Below, in pieces: positions 13,260 through 20,002 of a stretch of DNA of 21,779 nt. The notes beneath the pieces are model-generated. The model was not told the origin of the DNA. It did not search any database and saw only the letters and a program-made list of their open reading frames with translations. Positions within the stretch are counted from its first letter, which is position 1, and each line of letters starts with the position of its first letter. The stretch comes from a virus, in the IMG/VR virus record IMGVR_UViG_3300047499_000055, positions 1 to 21,779 of that record; one strand, written 5' to 3'. The translations under genes and the position numbers were made by a program.

Positions 13260-14839
13260 TACGGTTTTTTCCGGTGTGATCCGTCAGGCGCGATAAATTC
13301 CGCACCCGAGGGAAGCGCATTGTAATCCGCGTCGGACGATATTTTCACGGGCGGCTTTGGCGTCTCGTCGCCTGCCGGGCTTGCTTGTATCCGCTGCTTT
13401 ATCGCATCCAGTTTTTCAGCATAAGATTGCGTGCGGTTGTCCATGTCCTTATATGCCACGCCTTCGATCACGTTGCGGATTTGATCGACGTTGTACGCGC
13501 CCGAAAACAACTCCGCTGCCACGCGGCGGCTATCGACGGTGGAACCTTGTGCGCCGGTCGATCCAGACATGACTTTCGCGTATTCGTCCGCGCCCGTCAG
13601 AAGTGCGGCGATGTAAGGCGGGATATTCTTGTCGCCGAGAGCAATCGCCCCTCCCTGAACCCATTTGTTTATGAAAGGGCCGAGGTTTGTCGGCACACCT
13701 TTCGGCGCCAAAGATAGCGCAAGCTCGAAATTCTTTTTGGCAGTCGCTTCGAAACTCTCCGCTGCGTCAGCCTGTTTTTGCAGATTATTCAAGCTGCGGC
13801 TGTCCGCTGTGACGCCTGCCGCGTGGGCGATATCCGCTTCGACCGTCACCTTTTCGAGCCTGCGCTGGCGCGCCGCCTCGTTCAAAATCTGCGTACGAAC
13901 GCCGCCCGAATTAAGGCCGAGCAGTGGCATTTTGCTTGTTTCGCGGTATTCACGCGCTGCGTCGTAGATCGCGTCGGGCGTGGCTTTCGCTTGCCCCACC
14001 TGGCCGCCTGCACCGAGCTTGGAGAGGCCTGCCGGCGCATCGTCCACAGGCTCTACTTTGCCTGTAGCGACGTTGGCCCGGTACATTTTGCCGTCTTGGC
14101 CGGTGAGAAACTGCCAGCCCTTAGCGCCCGCGTTTTCGCCTGCAATTACGATCCGCTGGCCGCCTTGCGCTTCTTCCGCGTAGTCGTGCCGCGTGCGCTC
14201 GTCCAAAGACCTGCTTTCGCGCGCCACAAGCTGCTGCGCCTGATAGACCTTAAGTTTGTCTTCCCACTCCTGCCTTTGCGCCGGCATAGCCTGTCGCGCC
14301 GCCATCATAATTGCCTGCGGCGGCGTGCCGGGCGGCGCCACCTCGGCGATTTCCTGCGTGAGAGATTGCAAACTGGGCGGCGGCGGAAACCCCGAGGAAG
14401 CGCCAGGTTGCGCGGGCGCGGCGCCTGCACCCGACTGCGGTGGTAGCGGACCTGCAAGCGGGCCAGGCGACATACCGCTGGGTGTGCCACCGGGCAGGCC
14501 GGCGTTGCCTGGTGCCCCGATCATCTGTGCGCCCGGCAGCGTTGGGCCCCCCTGCGCCGGCGCGGGCTGCGCGCCACCTTGCCCGGGCGCTTGCGCCACA
14601 TCGTAAGGGGTTGACTGCTGCCGGGGCTGGCTGTCTTGCTGAATTTTCGCGAGACTGGACGCGAGCGAAGCCTTATCGGCCCAGCCCTGAAGCTGCAATT
14701 GCTGCTGCGTAAACTGAAACTCCGCAGCCGCCTGCTGCAACTTCATCTTTTCAAGCGCGAGCTTTTTCTGCTGCTCTTGCGCCTGCTGCGCGTAGTCGAG
14801 CACATGACCAACGGAACCGAGAAAAGCGAGCGCGCTCAC
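13259..14839 (-). CDS. Probable ejection/internal virion protein, middle
   Basis: A 526-residue protein. It has a hydrophobic N-terminus, a Gln-rich coiled coil at about residues 14-65, then a long low-complexity Pro/Gly/Gln/Ala linker to about 160, a helical region, and a C-terminal ISSDADYNALPSGAEFIAPDG segment of the type that closes many phage virion proteins and is often a small binding tail. I chose GTG at 14839 because it overlaps the upstream stop as GTGA; a TTG one codon earlier is in frame. It lies between two other probable ejection proteins. No enzymatic motif is visible. The role as the second member of an ejection set is inferred. Confidence 0.75.
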   Translation of the reverse strand: MSALAFLGSVGHVLDYAQQAQEQQKKLALEKMKLQQAAAEFQFTQQQLQLQGWADKASLASSLAKIQQDSQPRQQSTPYDVAQAPGQGGAQPAPAQGGPTLPGAQMIGAPGNAGLPGGTPSGMSPGPLAGPLPPQSGAGAAPAQPGASSGFPPPPSLQSLTQEIAEVAPPGTPPQAIMMAARQAMPAQRQEWEDKLKVYQAQQLVARESRSLDERTRHDYAEEAQGGQRIVIAGENAGAKGWQFLTGQDGKMYRANVATGKVEPVDDAPAGLSKLGAGGQVGQAKATPDAIYDAAREYRETSKMPLLGLNSGGVRTQILNEAARQRRLEKVTVEADIAHAAGVTADSRSLNNLQKQADAAESFEATAKKNFELALSLAPKGVPTNLGPFINKWVQGGAIALGDKNIPPYIAALLTGADEYAKVMSGSTGAQGSTVDSRRVAAELFSGAYNVDQIRNVIEGVAYKDMDNRTQSYAEKLDAIKQRIQASPAGDETPKPPVKISSDADYNALPSGAEFIAPDGSHRKKP

Positions 14840-15669
14840 CAACCGCTATCCGGAGCGCTGCCGGCCCCACTGAAAGCGTTGCCACCGAACAATCCGGACA
14901 ACGCGCTCAAACCGCCCAGCCCGGTGTCCGAAAGCCCGAAACCAAGCAGAGAACCGAGGCCGCCGAGAATACCGTTAAACTGGTTTTGCTGCGCGTTGTA
15001 TTGCGCAAGATTATTTCCGTAGCCTTGATTGGCCAAGCCAAGATACTGGTCCGCCGCGCCTGTCACCCCCTGGTCCAGCCCTTGCTGAGTGCCGAGCGCG
15101 CCCAACGCCGCGCCCAGGATCGAGTTGGCCGTCGAGTACGGGAGCGCGCCACCCCCCAAGGTTGCTTGCGCGCCAAGATTGCCCTGGCTTGCCCCCTGGC
15201 CGAACGCCGACTCGGCGCCCTGAACACCCTGCAACTGGCGCTGAAGCTGGTTGTTCTGCCAATCAATATTGAAGTTGCTGTTGTTCTGAGCGGCTACCGC
15301 CTGCCCGTACGGCGTGGCGCCCACGCCTGAGGCGGCCAGGATCGCACCCGTCTGGTCCTGGTTTTGCTGCTGCGTGCGCGCGTAAAGCGCGTTCTGCGGG
15401 TCAAACGCCGTGTTCAGCAGCGAGTTACCCGCCCCATAGAGTTGCCCGGAAGCGCCACCCGCCTGCCCGCCCAACGCCGTCAATTGGTTCCCCGCAGCAC
15501 CCGCCGCCGCCTGGTAGCCTTGGCCATACGGGTTATTGACGATGCCCTGGGTCAACCCGTAGCCCTGTCCGGCCAACCCCTGAAGACCGGATAAGGCGCC
15601 TGAGTAGGCGTTATTCGCCTGGCCGAAATTCGAGTAATTGGGCGCCTGCGGCACCGATGGTTCGCTCAC
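14836..15669 (-). CDS. Probable ejection/virion protein, Gly/Gln/Ala-rich
   Basis: A 277-residue protein rich in Gly, Ala, Gln and Asn. It has no signal peptide; the C-terminal quarter is a Gly-Leu hydrophobic stretch (NGILGGLGSLLGFGL and onward) that could contact a membrane. The region NALYARTQQQNQDQTGAILA followed by a QNNQLQRQLQG helix is typical of structural phage proteins near ejection genes. I placed the start at GTG 15669, which has GAGG and AGGA upstream at workable distances; an in-frame TTG at 15678 has AGGA too close to serve it. First of three consecutive structural genes that parallel the small, middle and large ejection proteins of P22-like phages; that parallel is an inference from order and size. 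Confidence 0.7.
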   Translation of the reverse strand: MSEPSVPQAPNYSNFGQANNAYSGALSGLQGLAGQGYGLTQGIVNNPYGQGYQAAAGAAGNQLTALGGQAGGASGQLYGAGNSLLNTAFDPQNALYARTQQQNQDQTGAILAASGVGATPYGQAVAAQNNSNFNIDWQNNQLQRQLQGVQGAESAFGQGASQGNLGAQATLGGGALPYSTANSILGAALGALGTQQGLDQGVTGAADQYLGLANQGYGNNLAQYNAQQNQFNGILGGLGSLLGFGLSDTGLGGLSALSGLFGGNAFSGAGSAPDSGW

Positions 15670-15681
15670 CGGCCTCAAATC

Positions 15682-16164
15682 CTATTCCAGATACGCACCC
15701 ATTACCATTTCCATCGGTCGAAGTCCAAGGCGACGCAACAAACCACCCAGAACTTCCGCCTGTCGAGGATCCGCCGATAGCGTCAACCCCGCCATCACCT
15801 TGCATGGGCGAGGTAGCACAGGAAGCAAAGCCTTCCACATCCCCGCCCACACCAGGCCGCGCCGCCCAGGCCCTTCATCGGGCACAACCCAGATCGTTTC
15901 GTCCCGCACGTAAAGGGTGCCGGTGTGCCTGTCGGGGCGGAAAAAATTCACGCCGATATAGCCTACTAAGACATCATCTCTGCGGGCGATAAACGCCCGG
16001 AACGATCCGGCCTGCTCGCGCTGCAAATAAGCGCCCCAATTGACCGACAGTGGGACAGTAGTCTTGTCCGTTGCGATTTCGGTCCAGTGCGCTTTGATTT
16101 TTTCGCCAAGGCGGTCGTTCACCAGCAGGTCGAGAAGAGGCTCGAAGGCGTAGGTCAGCCCCAA
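15682..16164 (-). CDS. GNAT-like N-acetyltransferase
   Basis: A 160-residue protein with the outline of a GNAT acetyltransferase: an N-terminal helix, then the FRAFIAR and LVGYIGVNFF strands, a TLYVRDETIWVVPDEGPGRRGLVWAGMW segment where the strand is followed by a basic RRG turn and helix (the acetyl-CoA pyrophosphate site in GNATs is Q/RxxGxG/A), and a C-terminal LGLRPMEMVMGAYLE strand. The start is TTG at 16164, supported by AAGGATAGG just upstream; no ATG fits. It overlaps the end of a 34-residue membrane ORF by ten bases. GNAT genes among phage virion genes are common and their targets are mostly unknown. Activity cannot be judged from motif alone. Confidence 0.75.
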   Translation of the reverse strand: MGLTYAFEPLLDLLVNDRLGEKIKAHWTEIATDKTTVPLSVNWGAYLQREQAGSFRAFIARRDDVLVGYIGVNFFRPDRHTGTLYVRDETIWVVPDEGPGRRGLVWAGMWKALLPVLPRPCKVMAGLTLSADPRQAEVLGGLLRRLGLRPMEMVMGAYLE

Positions 16165-16259
16165 CGCGACCTATCCTTGGCGGCGACGCACATGACAGCG
16201 ACAAGGATACCGAGCATCCCGCCGACAAACGCCCCGACCACGAAGCCCGACGCGAACAT
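16155..16259 (-). CDS. 34-residue single-pass membrane peptide (DUF3789-like)
   Basis: A short ORF encoding a hydrophobic Gly/Val-rich transmembrane segment (residues 2-26, VVGAFVGGMLGILVAVM at its centre) followed by a basic AAKDRSRWG tail. This layout resembles the short phage membrane proteins of the DUF3789 type. Its ATG shares a base with the upstream stop (TGATG), and its end overlaps the GNAT gene by ten bases. No strong ribosome binding site is present, so translation would depend on coupling. Function unknown; a lysis or envelope role is possible. Confidence 0.6.
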   Translation of the reverse strand: MFASGFVVGAFVGGMLGILVAVMCVAAKDRSRWG

Positions 16260-16399
16260 CAGGCGCTACGGGGGCCTGGCGCTTTGGGCAGCGTGGCGGG
16301 GCCGGTGCGCAGCACGGGTTTTGCGGTTGTCTTGGGTAGGCGCGAGGTCGATTTGTCGCTGGACGACACGCACCCGTTTCCGCCGGCTTTCATGGTCAT
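16259..16399 (-). CDS. 46-residue basic peptide
   Basis: A short ORF starting at ATG 16399 that overlaps the lipoprotein stop as ATGA, with GGAG seven bases upstream; a second ATG two codons in is possible. It is basic and rich in Ser, Thr, Lys and Pro, with a single Cys at residue 10 and no membrane segment. The stop overlaps the next tiny ORF as TGATG. I do not recognise a family. The exact overlaps on both sides are the main support that it is real. Confidence 0.6.
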   Translation of the reverse strand: MTMKAGGNGCVSSSDKSTSRLPKTTAKPVLRTGPATLPKAPGPRSA

Positions 16400-16746
16400 G
16401 GCGTAGCTCCGTGAATGGCCACGGTTGCTACCGTGGCGGTTGAAGGAGGCGGGGAGACCGGCACTCCGGCCTTACCCCCCACTGCCTGGGCCGCGGCAGC
16501 GCAATCCGCCTGGACCGCTGCCGCCGTCGCGTTGGTCGCGACTACCGCAATCGGCGCCGCCGCACCCAGCTTCGCCGTCGCATCCGCATCGATCAAGCCG
16601 GCGATAATCTGACCGCCGCCCCCCGTGTCTATCGCACAGAAAAGCTGGCCCGCCGGAGACGACAAGGCAGTCGCAGCTGTTGCCAAACTCCCCGCGTTGC
16701 AGCCGGCCAGGGGGAGCAGCGCGGTAAGCAGAAAAATGTTTTTCAT
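16396..16746 (-). CDS. Phage lipoprotein with lipobox LAGC
   Basis: A 116-residue lipoprotein. The signal peptide is MKNIFLLTALLPLAGC with the lipidated cysteine at residue 16 followed by Asn, which would not retain it in the inner membrane by the Asp+2 rule. The mature part is Ala-rich with SPAGQLFCAIDTGGGG and two further cysteines that could pair. I chose ATG 16746, with GAGAGG seven bases upstream; the longer frame upstream is a shadow of other genes. Its position among small membrane genes suggests a lysis or superinfection role, and an outer-membrane spanin is one possibility, but it is not proline-rich like Rz1. Export as a lipoprotein is well supported; the job is not. Confidence 0.8.
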   Translation of the reverse strand: MKNIFLLTALLPLAGCNAGSLATAATALSSPAGQLFCAIDTGGGGQIIAGLIDADATAKLGAAAPIAVVATNATAAAVQADCAAAAQAVGGKAGVPVSPPPSTATVATVAIHGATP

Positions 16747-16901
16747 AGATTGCCTCTCAGCAGAATCACGATGATGACGATAACCAAAACCAGGCCGATC
16801 CCGCCGAAACCGGCGTAATTTCCGAACCCGCCGTAAAATCCCCAGCCCCCGCCGCAGAGCATGAGGATCACCAGAATAATCAGCAGCGTCTGCATACTCA
16901 T
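16743..16901 (-). CDS. 52-residue two-pass membrane peptide
   Basis: A short ORF with two hydrophobic helices, LLIILVILMLCGGGW at about 6-20 and IGLVLVIVIIVILL at about 35-48, separated by a Gly/Tyr/Phe-rich turn and ending in RGNL. The plan resembles the DUF3309-type small membrane proteins found in bacteria and phages. It overlaps both neighbours as ATGA. A second ATG two codons in is possible. It might be a holin-like or antiholin-like peptide given the gene cluster, but size alone is weak evidence. Confidence 0.65.
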   Translation of the reverse strand: MSMQTLLIILVILMLCGGGWGFYGGFGNYAGFGGIGLVLVIVIIVILLRGNL

Positions 16902-17185
16902 GGCGTTTTAAGAGCCGGCGGTGTCGGCACCACACCGCCGGCAGGCACCGTGCCGGCGGGCGGGCTGGGCGCGTTTTTGCCCACGTTCAGCGCGATCCTG
17001 GCCAGAACGCCGTAAAGGGTTTGGTACCAGCCGGGCGAGGTCGCGTGCGCAACAGGCAGGACAATGAGTGCTGCCTGGATCAAAGCCGCGGCCGCGACAA
17101 TGAGGCTGATGATGCCCGAGACGTGCTGGCCGAAGCCGAGCGCCGTCAGAACCGTGCTTAAACTCGCCGCTGCGTTCGGGTCCAT
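16898..17185 (-). CDS. Holin-like small membrane protein candidate
   Basis: A 95-residue protein starting at ATG 17185, chosen because GGAG lies six bases upstream; GTG 17203 is in frame. Residues 20-45 form one clear membrane helix (SGIISLIVAAAALIQAALIVL), then a second, less hydrophobic amphipathic segment WYQTLYGVLARIALNVG, then a Pro/Gly/Val-rich soluble tail. This resembles small proteins usually found beside phage lysis genes. Its stop overlaps the next gene as ATGA. The holin label is an inference from size, helix and neighbourhood; no endolysin is visible in the window to confirm a lysis cassette. Confidence 0.6.
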   Translation of the reverse strand: MDPNAAASLSTVLTALGFGQHVSGIISLIVAAAALIQAALIVLPVAHATSPGWYQTLYGVLARIALNVGKNAPSPPAGTVPAGGVVPTPPALKTP

Positions 17186-17217
17186 CGCTATCTCCGCTTT
17201 CACGCCTTATAGCATGG

Positions 17218-17481
17218 TCAACGAAGATGGAAAATATATGGAACAGCCCAGCCAACAACCACGCCGACGCCCCCGACAAAAAGAATCATCGCCCGAAGGC
17301 CCCCTTTGCCTTGCGCAAGGGCCTCTTTTGCCTCGTCCAGTTTCTCGTAAACCTTCGCGAAGTTCGCAGAGGTCTCCGCGCGCAGTGCGGCCATGTCGCG
17401 CCGAAGTGCGGCTTGGCCTGCCTGAAGCCCTGAAACCTCCCCTTCCAATTTACCTAGCGACCTTTCCCAGCTTTCCGTCAC
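17218..17481 (-). CDS. XhlA-like coiled-coil protein with C-terminal membrane helix
   Basis: An 87-residue protein with a coiled-coil-like N-terminal two thirds (KLEGEVSGLQAGQAALRRDMAALRAE, then KVYEKLDEAKEAL) and one C-terminal membrane helix (AMILFVGGVGVVVGWAVPYIF). This layout matches the hemolysin XhlA-type holin-accessory proteins of phages. It starts at GTG 17481 with AAGGAG at 17490-17495, 8 bases upstream, which is among the best sites in the minus-strand module. It lies between the fibre gene and the small membrane cluster, as a lysis gene would. Homology is judged from topology, not from specific residues. Confidence 0.7.
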   Translation of the reverse strand: MTESWERSLGKLEGEVSGLQAGQAALRRDMAALRAETSANFAKVYEKLDEAKEALAQGKGGLRAMILFVGGVGVVVGWAVPYIFHLR

Positions 17482-17489
17482 GGTAATAA

Positions 17490-17495
17490 CTCCTT
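17490..17495 (-). promoter_or_regulatory. Strong ribosome binding site for the XhlA-like gene
   Basis: AAGGAG on the minus strand stands 8 bases before the GTG at 17481, in one of the few small gaps of the operon. It suggests translation of the lysis cluster is started independently of the fibre gene. Confidence 0.7.
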
Positions 17496-17508
17496 ACAGC
17501 GTAACGGC

Positions 17509-18618
17509 TTACCACTCCAGCAAAAGGTATCCGGGGCCGCCCGCACCACCTGTCGTGCTTCCGCCCGAGCTGCCTGAAGCGCCTGCGCCGCCCGACCCGA
17601 ACCCTTGGCCATTTTGGCCATTTTGGCCGTCGAAGGCGGGTGTGCCGCCTTTTCCAAGCAGGCAGTCGCCGCCTGCACCCCCAACGCTCAAAGAGCCGCT
17701 AAGGAAGCCTTCGCGTCCGTTCGATCCGCCCGACCCGCCTTGCGCACCGCCCGATGACGGGCCGGTGTTCGTGCCGGCAGTGCCCCCGTGACCGTACCCG
17801 AGGGTGATGAGGCTCGAACCTGAGTAGGTCATGGTGGTAGAGCCGCCGTTGCCGCCGTTGCCGCCAGCCGTGCCGGCGCCGCTCAACCCCACGTTAATTG
17901 CATAAACCCCACCCGGAGTCACCGTGAGGGGCTGCTTCAAGATTGAGTCGCCTGCACCACCCCCACCGCCACCCGAATCGGCATTGCTCAGTACGCCACC
18001 ACCCGCACCACCCGCCCCACAACCCGAGACATAGGCCAGGGTCACGCCGCTGGGGCACGTCCAGGTCTGCGCGCTGCTCGACTGCTCGAATTGTGCGAAC
18101 CGCGCCGCGTTGAACGCGCTGGGCGGCGTATTGACCAGGACAAAGCCACCAAGCGCCGATTGGTAGGTTATCAGCATGACCTGGTTGGCGAGGGTAGCGG
18201 TGATTTGCTGCTGGCCGCCGGCATCGTACAACGGCACCGCCGTCAGCGCCGTTCCGCTGTACGCTTGGTAGGCGATCAGCACATTGCCGCCGGACACCAC
18301 CGAATTAGGCATCCTGAAAAGCAACGTAAGCCCGTTCTGGTAGGAGCTGACCGTGGCACCGGCCGCGGTCGTGGTAACCGTGAGCGTCAGGCTCGCAACC
18401 GAAACCGTACACGGAACAACCGTTCCCGCGCCCAGGCCCAGCGCCGTCAGAGCGGTTTGAATAGTTGACCCACCCGTGCCGCCATTCGCGATAGTAACCG
18501 GCGTGGTAGGGATCGAAAGACCGTTCAGGTAACTGACCAGCGCGGTAAAGTTCGCGTTGACCTGCGCAGACGCAGCAACCTGGCCGGGAGAAAAGGCATA
18601 GGGAACGCTTGCAGGCAT
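17509..18618 (-). CDS. Glycine-rich tail fibre/adhesin-like protein
   Basis: A 369-residue virion protein. The N-terminus has SPGQVAASAQVNANFTAL at about 10-27 and an ANGGTGGST segment at 44-52, both common at the base of phage tail fibres. A beta-rich middle domain (about 65-175) is followed by FEQSSSAQTWTCPSGVTLAYVSGCGAG and then about 150 residues dominated by Gly with Ser, Asn and Ala. The protein ends GPGYLLLEW, a closing strand typical of glycine-rich virion domains. Such regions can form stacked polyglycine-II helices, as in some fibre adhesins, and would be host-contacting. The ATG at 18618 follows the upstream stop by one base. No chaperone or collagen-like repeat is seen. Confidence 0.75.
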   Translation of the reverse strand: MPASVPYAFSPGQVAASAQVNANFTALVSYLNGLSIPTTPVTIANGGTGGSTIQTALTALGLGAGTVVPCTVSVASLTLTVTTTAAGATVSSYQNGLTLLFRMPNSVVSGGNVLIAYQAYSGTALTAVPLYDAGGQQQITATLANQVMLITYQSALGGFVLVNTPPSAFNAARFAQFEQSSSAQTWTCPSGVTLAYVSGCGAGGAGGGVLSNADSGGGGGGAGDSILKQPLTVTPGGVYAINVGLSGAGTAGGNGGNGGSTTMTYSGSSLITLGYGHGGTAGTNTGPSSGGAQGGSGGSNGREGFLSGSLSVGGAGGDCLLGKGGTPAFDGQNGQNGQGFGSGGAGASGSSGGSTTGGAGGPGYLLLEW

Positions 18619-18619
18619 G

Positions 18620-20002
18620 TCAGCTCACTCCCGAATTATACTGCTGCACGTAACCAAGAACCTGCAACTGCATGTATATCGCGCCTACCGAAAAGCCTTG
18701 GTAGGAAGTCCCGCTCGCGGCGAAATAGCCTTGCTTGAACACAACCGGTTTAGCCCATTTCACGAAATTCGGCGCAAGCGGCACGTAACTCCCGTCCCAT
18801 GGCGCCCCGTCCCAATTGAAATTATCCCAGGTCGTATTCGTTGCGTTCGGCGTGATCGAGGTCGTGGCGAGCACAGTCGAATCCGACGCGTCGTAAAAAT
18901 CAATGAGGACCGTGGGCGAAGGCCCGATGAAACCCATATCCAGAGCCGCATAGATCATGGCGTTGTTCGCCAGTTCCTTATTGTCGGGCAAAAGCGAAGT
19001 CTGGTATTCCCAAGCCATCGCGTTGCCGAACTCGGTATAATTACTTGTCTCGCTCGGCACTACGTCAGTCTGAAAGAGACCGAGATAGACGGTATCGACA
19101 GGCGCCGTCAGGACGTAGGTGACGGTGTTGCTTTCGACTAGCGTAATCGCGTCCCGCACCTGGATCGTATGCGTGCCGTAAGTGGCGCTTGGGCCGCCGC
19201 CTGACCAGGATACCCCGTCCGTATATCCTGTCAGACTGGTCCAGGCGCTACTATCTTCCTGGTACTGCATCGTGGATGCAATCGGGCCGAAATTAAATCC
19301 GGTCAACGGTATAACGCTATTGTAGACAGGCGTGACGTTATTCAGTGTCAGAACCTCGCCGGTATCAACACCCCCCTCATTGTAGTACCCTGTCCCGGTG
19401 ATCGAGAATGTGACGGGTATGAGATTTCCGGCATTCAACTGAATGCCGGTTATGCAGTTCAAAGGCATGTTCTGCGGAAAATACGTTGACTCCCATATCA
19501 AGGGGGACATGGGCGAATTCATGTAGATGCCCGGAGTGCTAACCCAAATACCACCTAAAACAGATGTTCCGCCGGGGTAGGCAGTGCTTTGCGTAGAAAT
19601 AATCAGGGTGGTTGTGATTCCGACGTTCTGCGTATAAGGCGGATCAGGGGGCGTAAACGTACCGACGAAAAAAGACCCTGAATTCGACCCGATATCAGGC
19701 GTGGAATTATTGATCGTAGTGAACGTAATGCCGGAGTAACCGCCGAACCCTGGGAACGTTGCGGGGTAAGTGTCCCATTCGTAAGTAATAATAGGATCGC
19801 TACCGAAACCGGAACCAGGGTTGGCGCTTTTAATGTAGCACGTCAAATCGGTTCCAAGACCGCCCAGCGGGTCATACCCCAGAGATTCCGTTGTCGTCAG
19901 GGTAAGATTTACCGACTGGCAGTTTTGCGAAAGCGCGATCGTGCCGCTATTGGTCAACGTGCTCAGCGATATTATGCTGTTTATGTTGATGGTTCCGGTC
20001 AT
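18620..20002 (-). CDS. Beta-rich tail/virion protein
   Basis: A 460-residue protein nearly all beta strand, rich in Thr, Ser, Gly, Asn and Tyr. Residues 10-60 form a Thr-rich domain, about 225-300 looks Ig-like (IPLTGFNFG, a YQEDSSAWTSL strand and a final VTYVL strand), and 303-460 form a separate domain with WDNFNWDGAPWDG and a KPVVFKQGYFAASG segment that I have seen as a closing domain in short-tailed phage virion proteins. The ATG overlaps the stop of the nozzle-like gene as ATGA. The DNA is visibly more A+T-rich than the flanking genes. It probably belongs to the tail tip or a fibre; the exact part is not assigned. Confidence 0.7.
   Translation of the reverse strand: MTGTININSIISLSTLTNSGTIALSQNCQSVNLTLTTTESLGYDPLGGLGTDLTCYIKSANPGSGFGSDPIITYEWDTYPATFPGFGGYSGITFTTINNSTPDIGSNSGSFFVGTFTPPDPPYTQNVGITTTLIISTQSTAYPGGTSVLGGIWVSTPGIYMNSPMSPLIWESTYFPQNMPLNCITGIQLNAGNLIPVTFSITGTGYYNEGGVDTGEVLTLNNVTPVYNSVIPLTGFNFGPIASTMQYQEDSSAWTSLTGYTDGVSWSGGGPSATYGTHTIQVRDAITLVESNTVTYVLTAPVDTVYLGLFQTDVVPSETSNYTEFGNAMAWEYQTSLLPDNKELANNAMIYAALDMGFIGPSPTVLIDFYDASDSTVLATTSITPNATNTTWDNFNWDGAPWDGSYVPLAPNFVKWAKPVVFKQGYFAASGTSYQGFSVGAIYMQLQVLGYVQQYNSGVS

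Noticed and set aside
18620-20002. Diversity-generating retroelement variable region, as in some short-tailed phages
   Set aside because: No reverse transcriptase or template repeat is visible, and the C-terminal sequence lacks a clear repeated copy elsewhere in the window.
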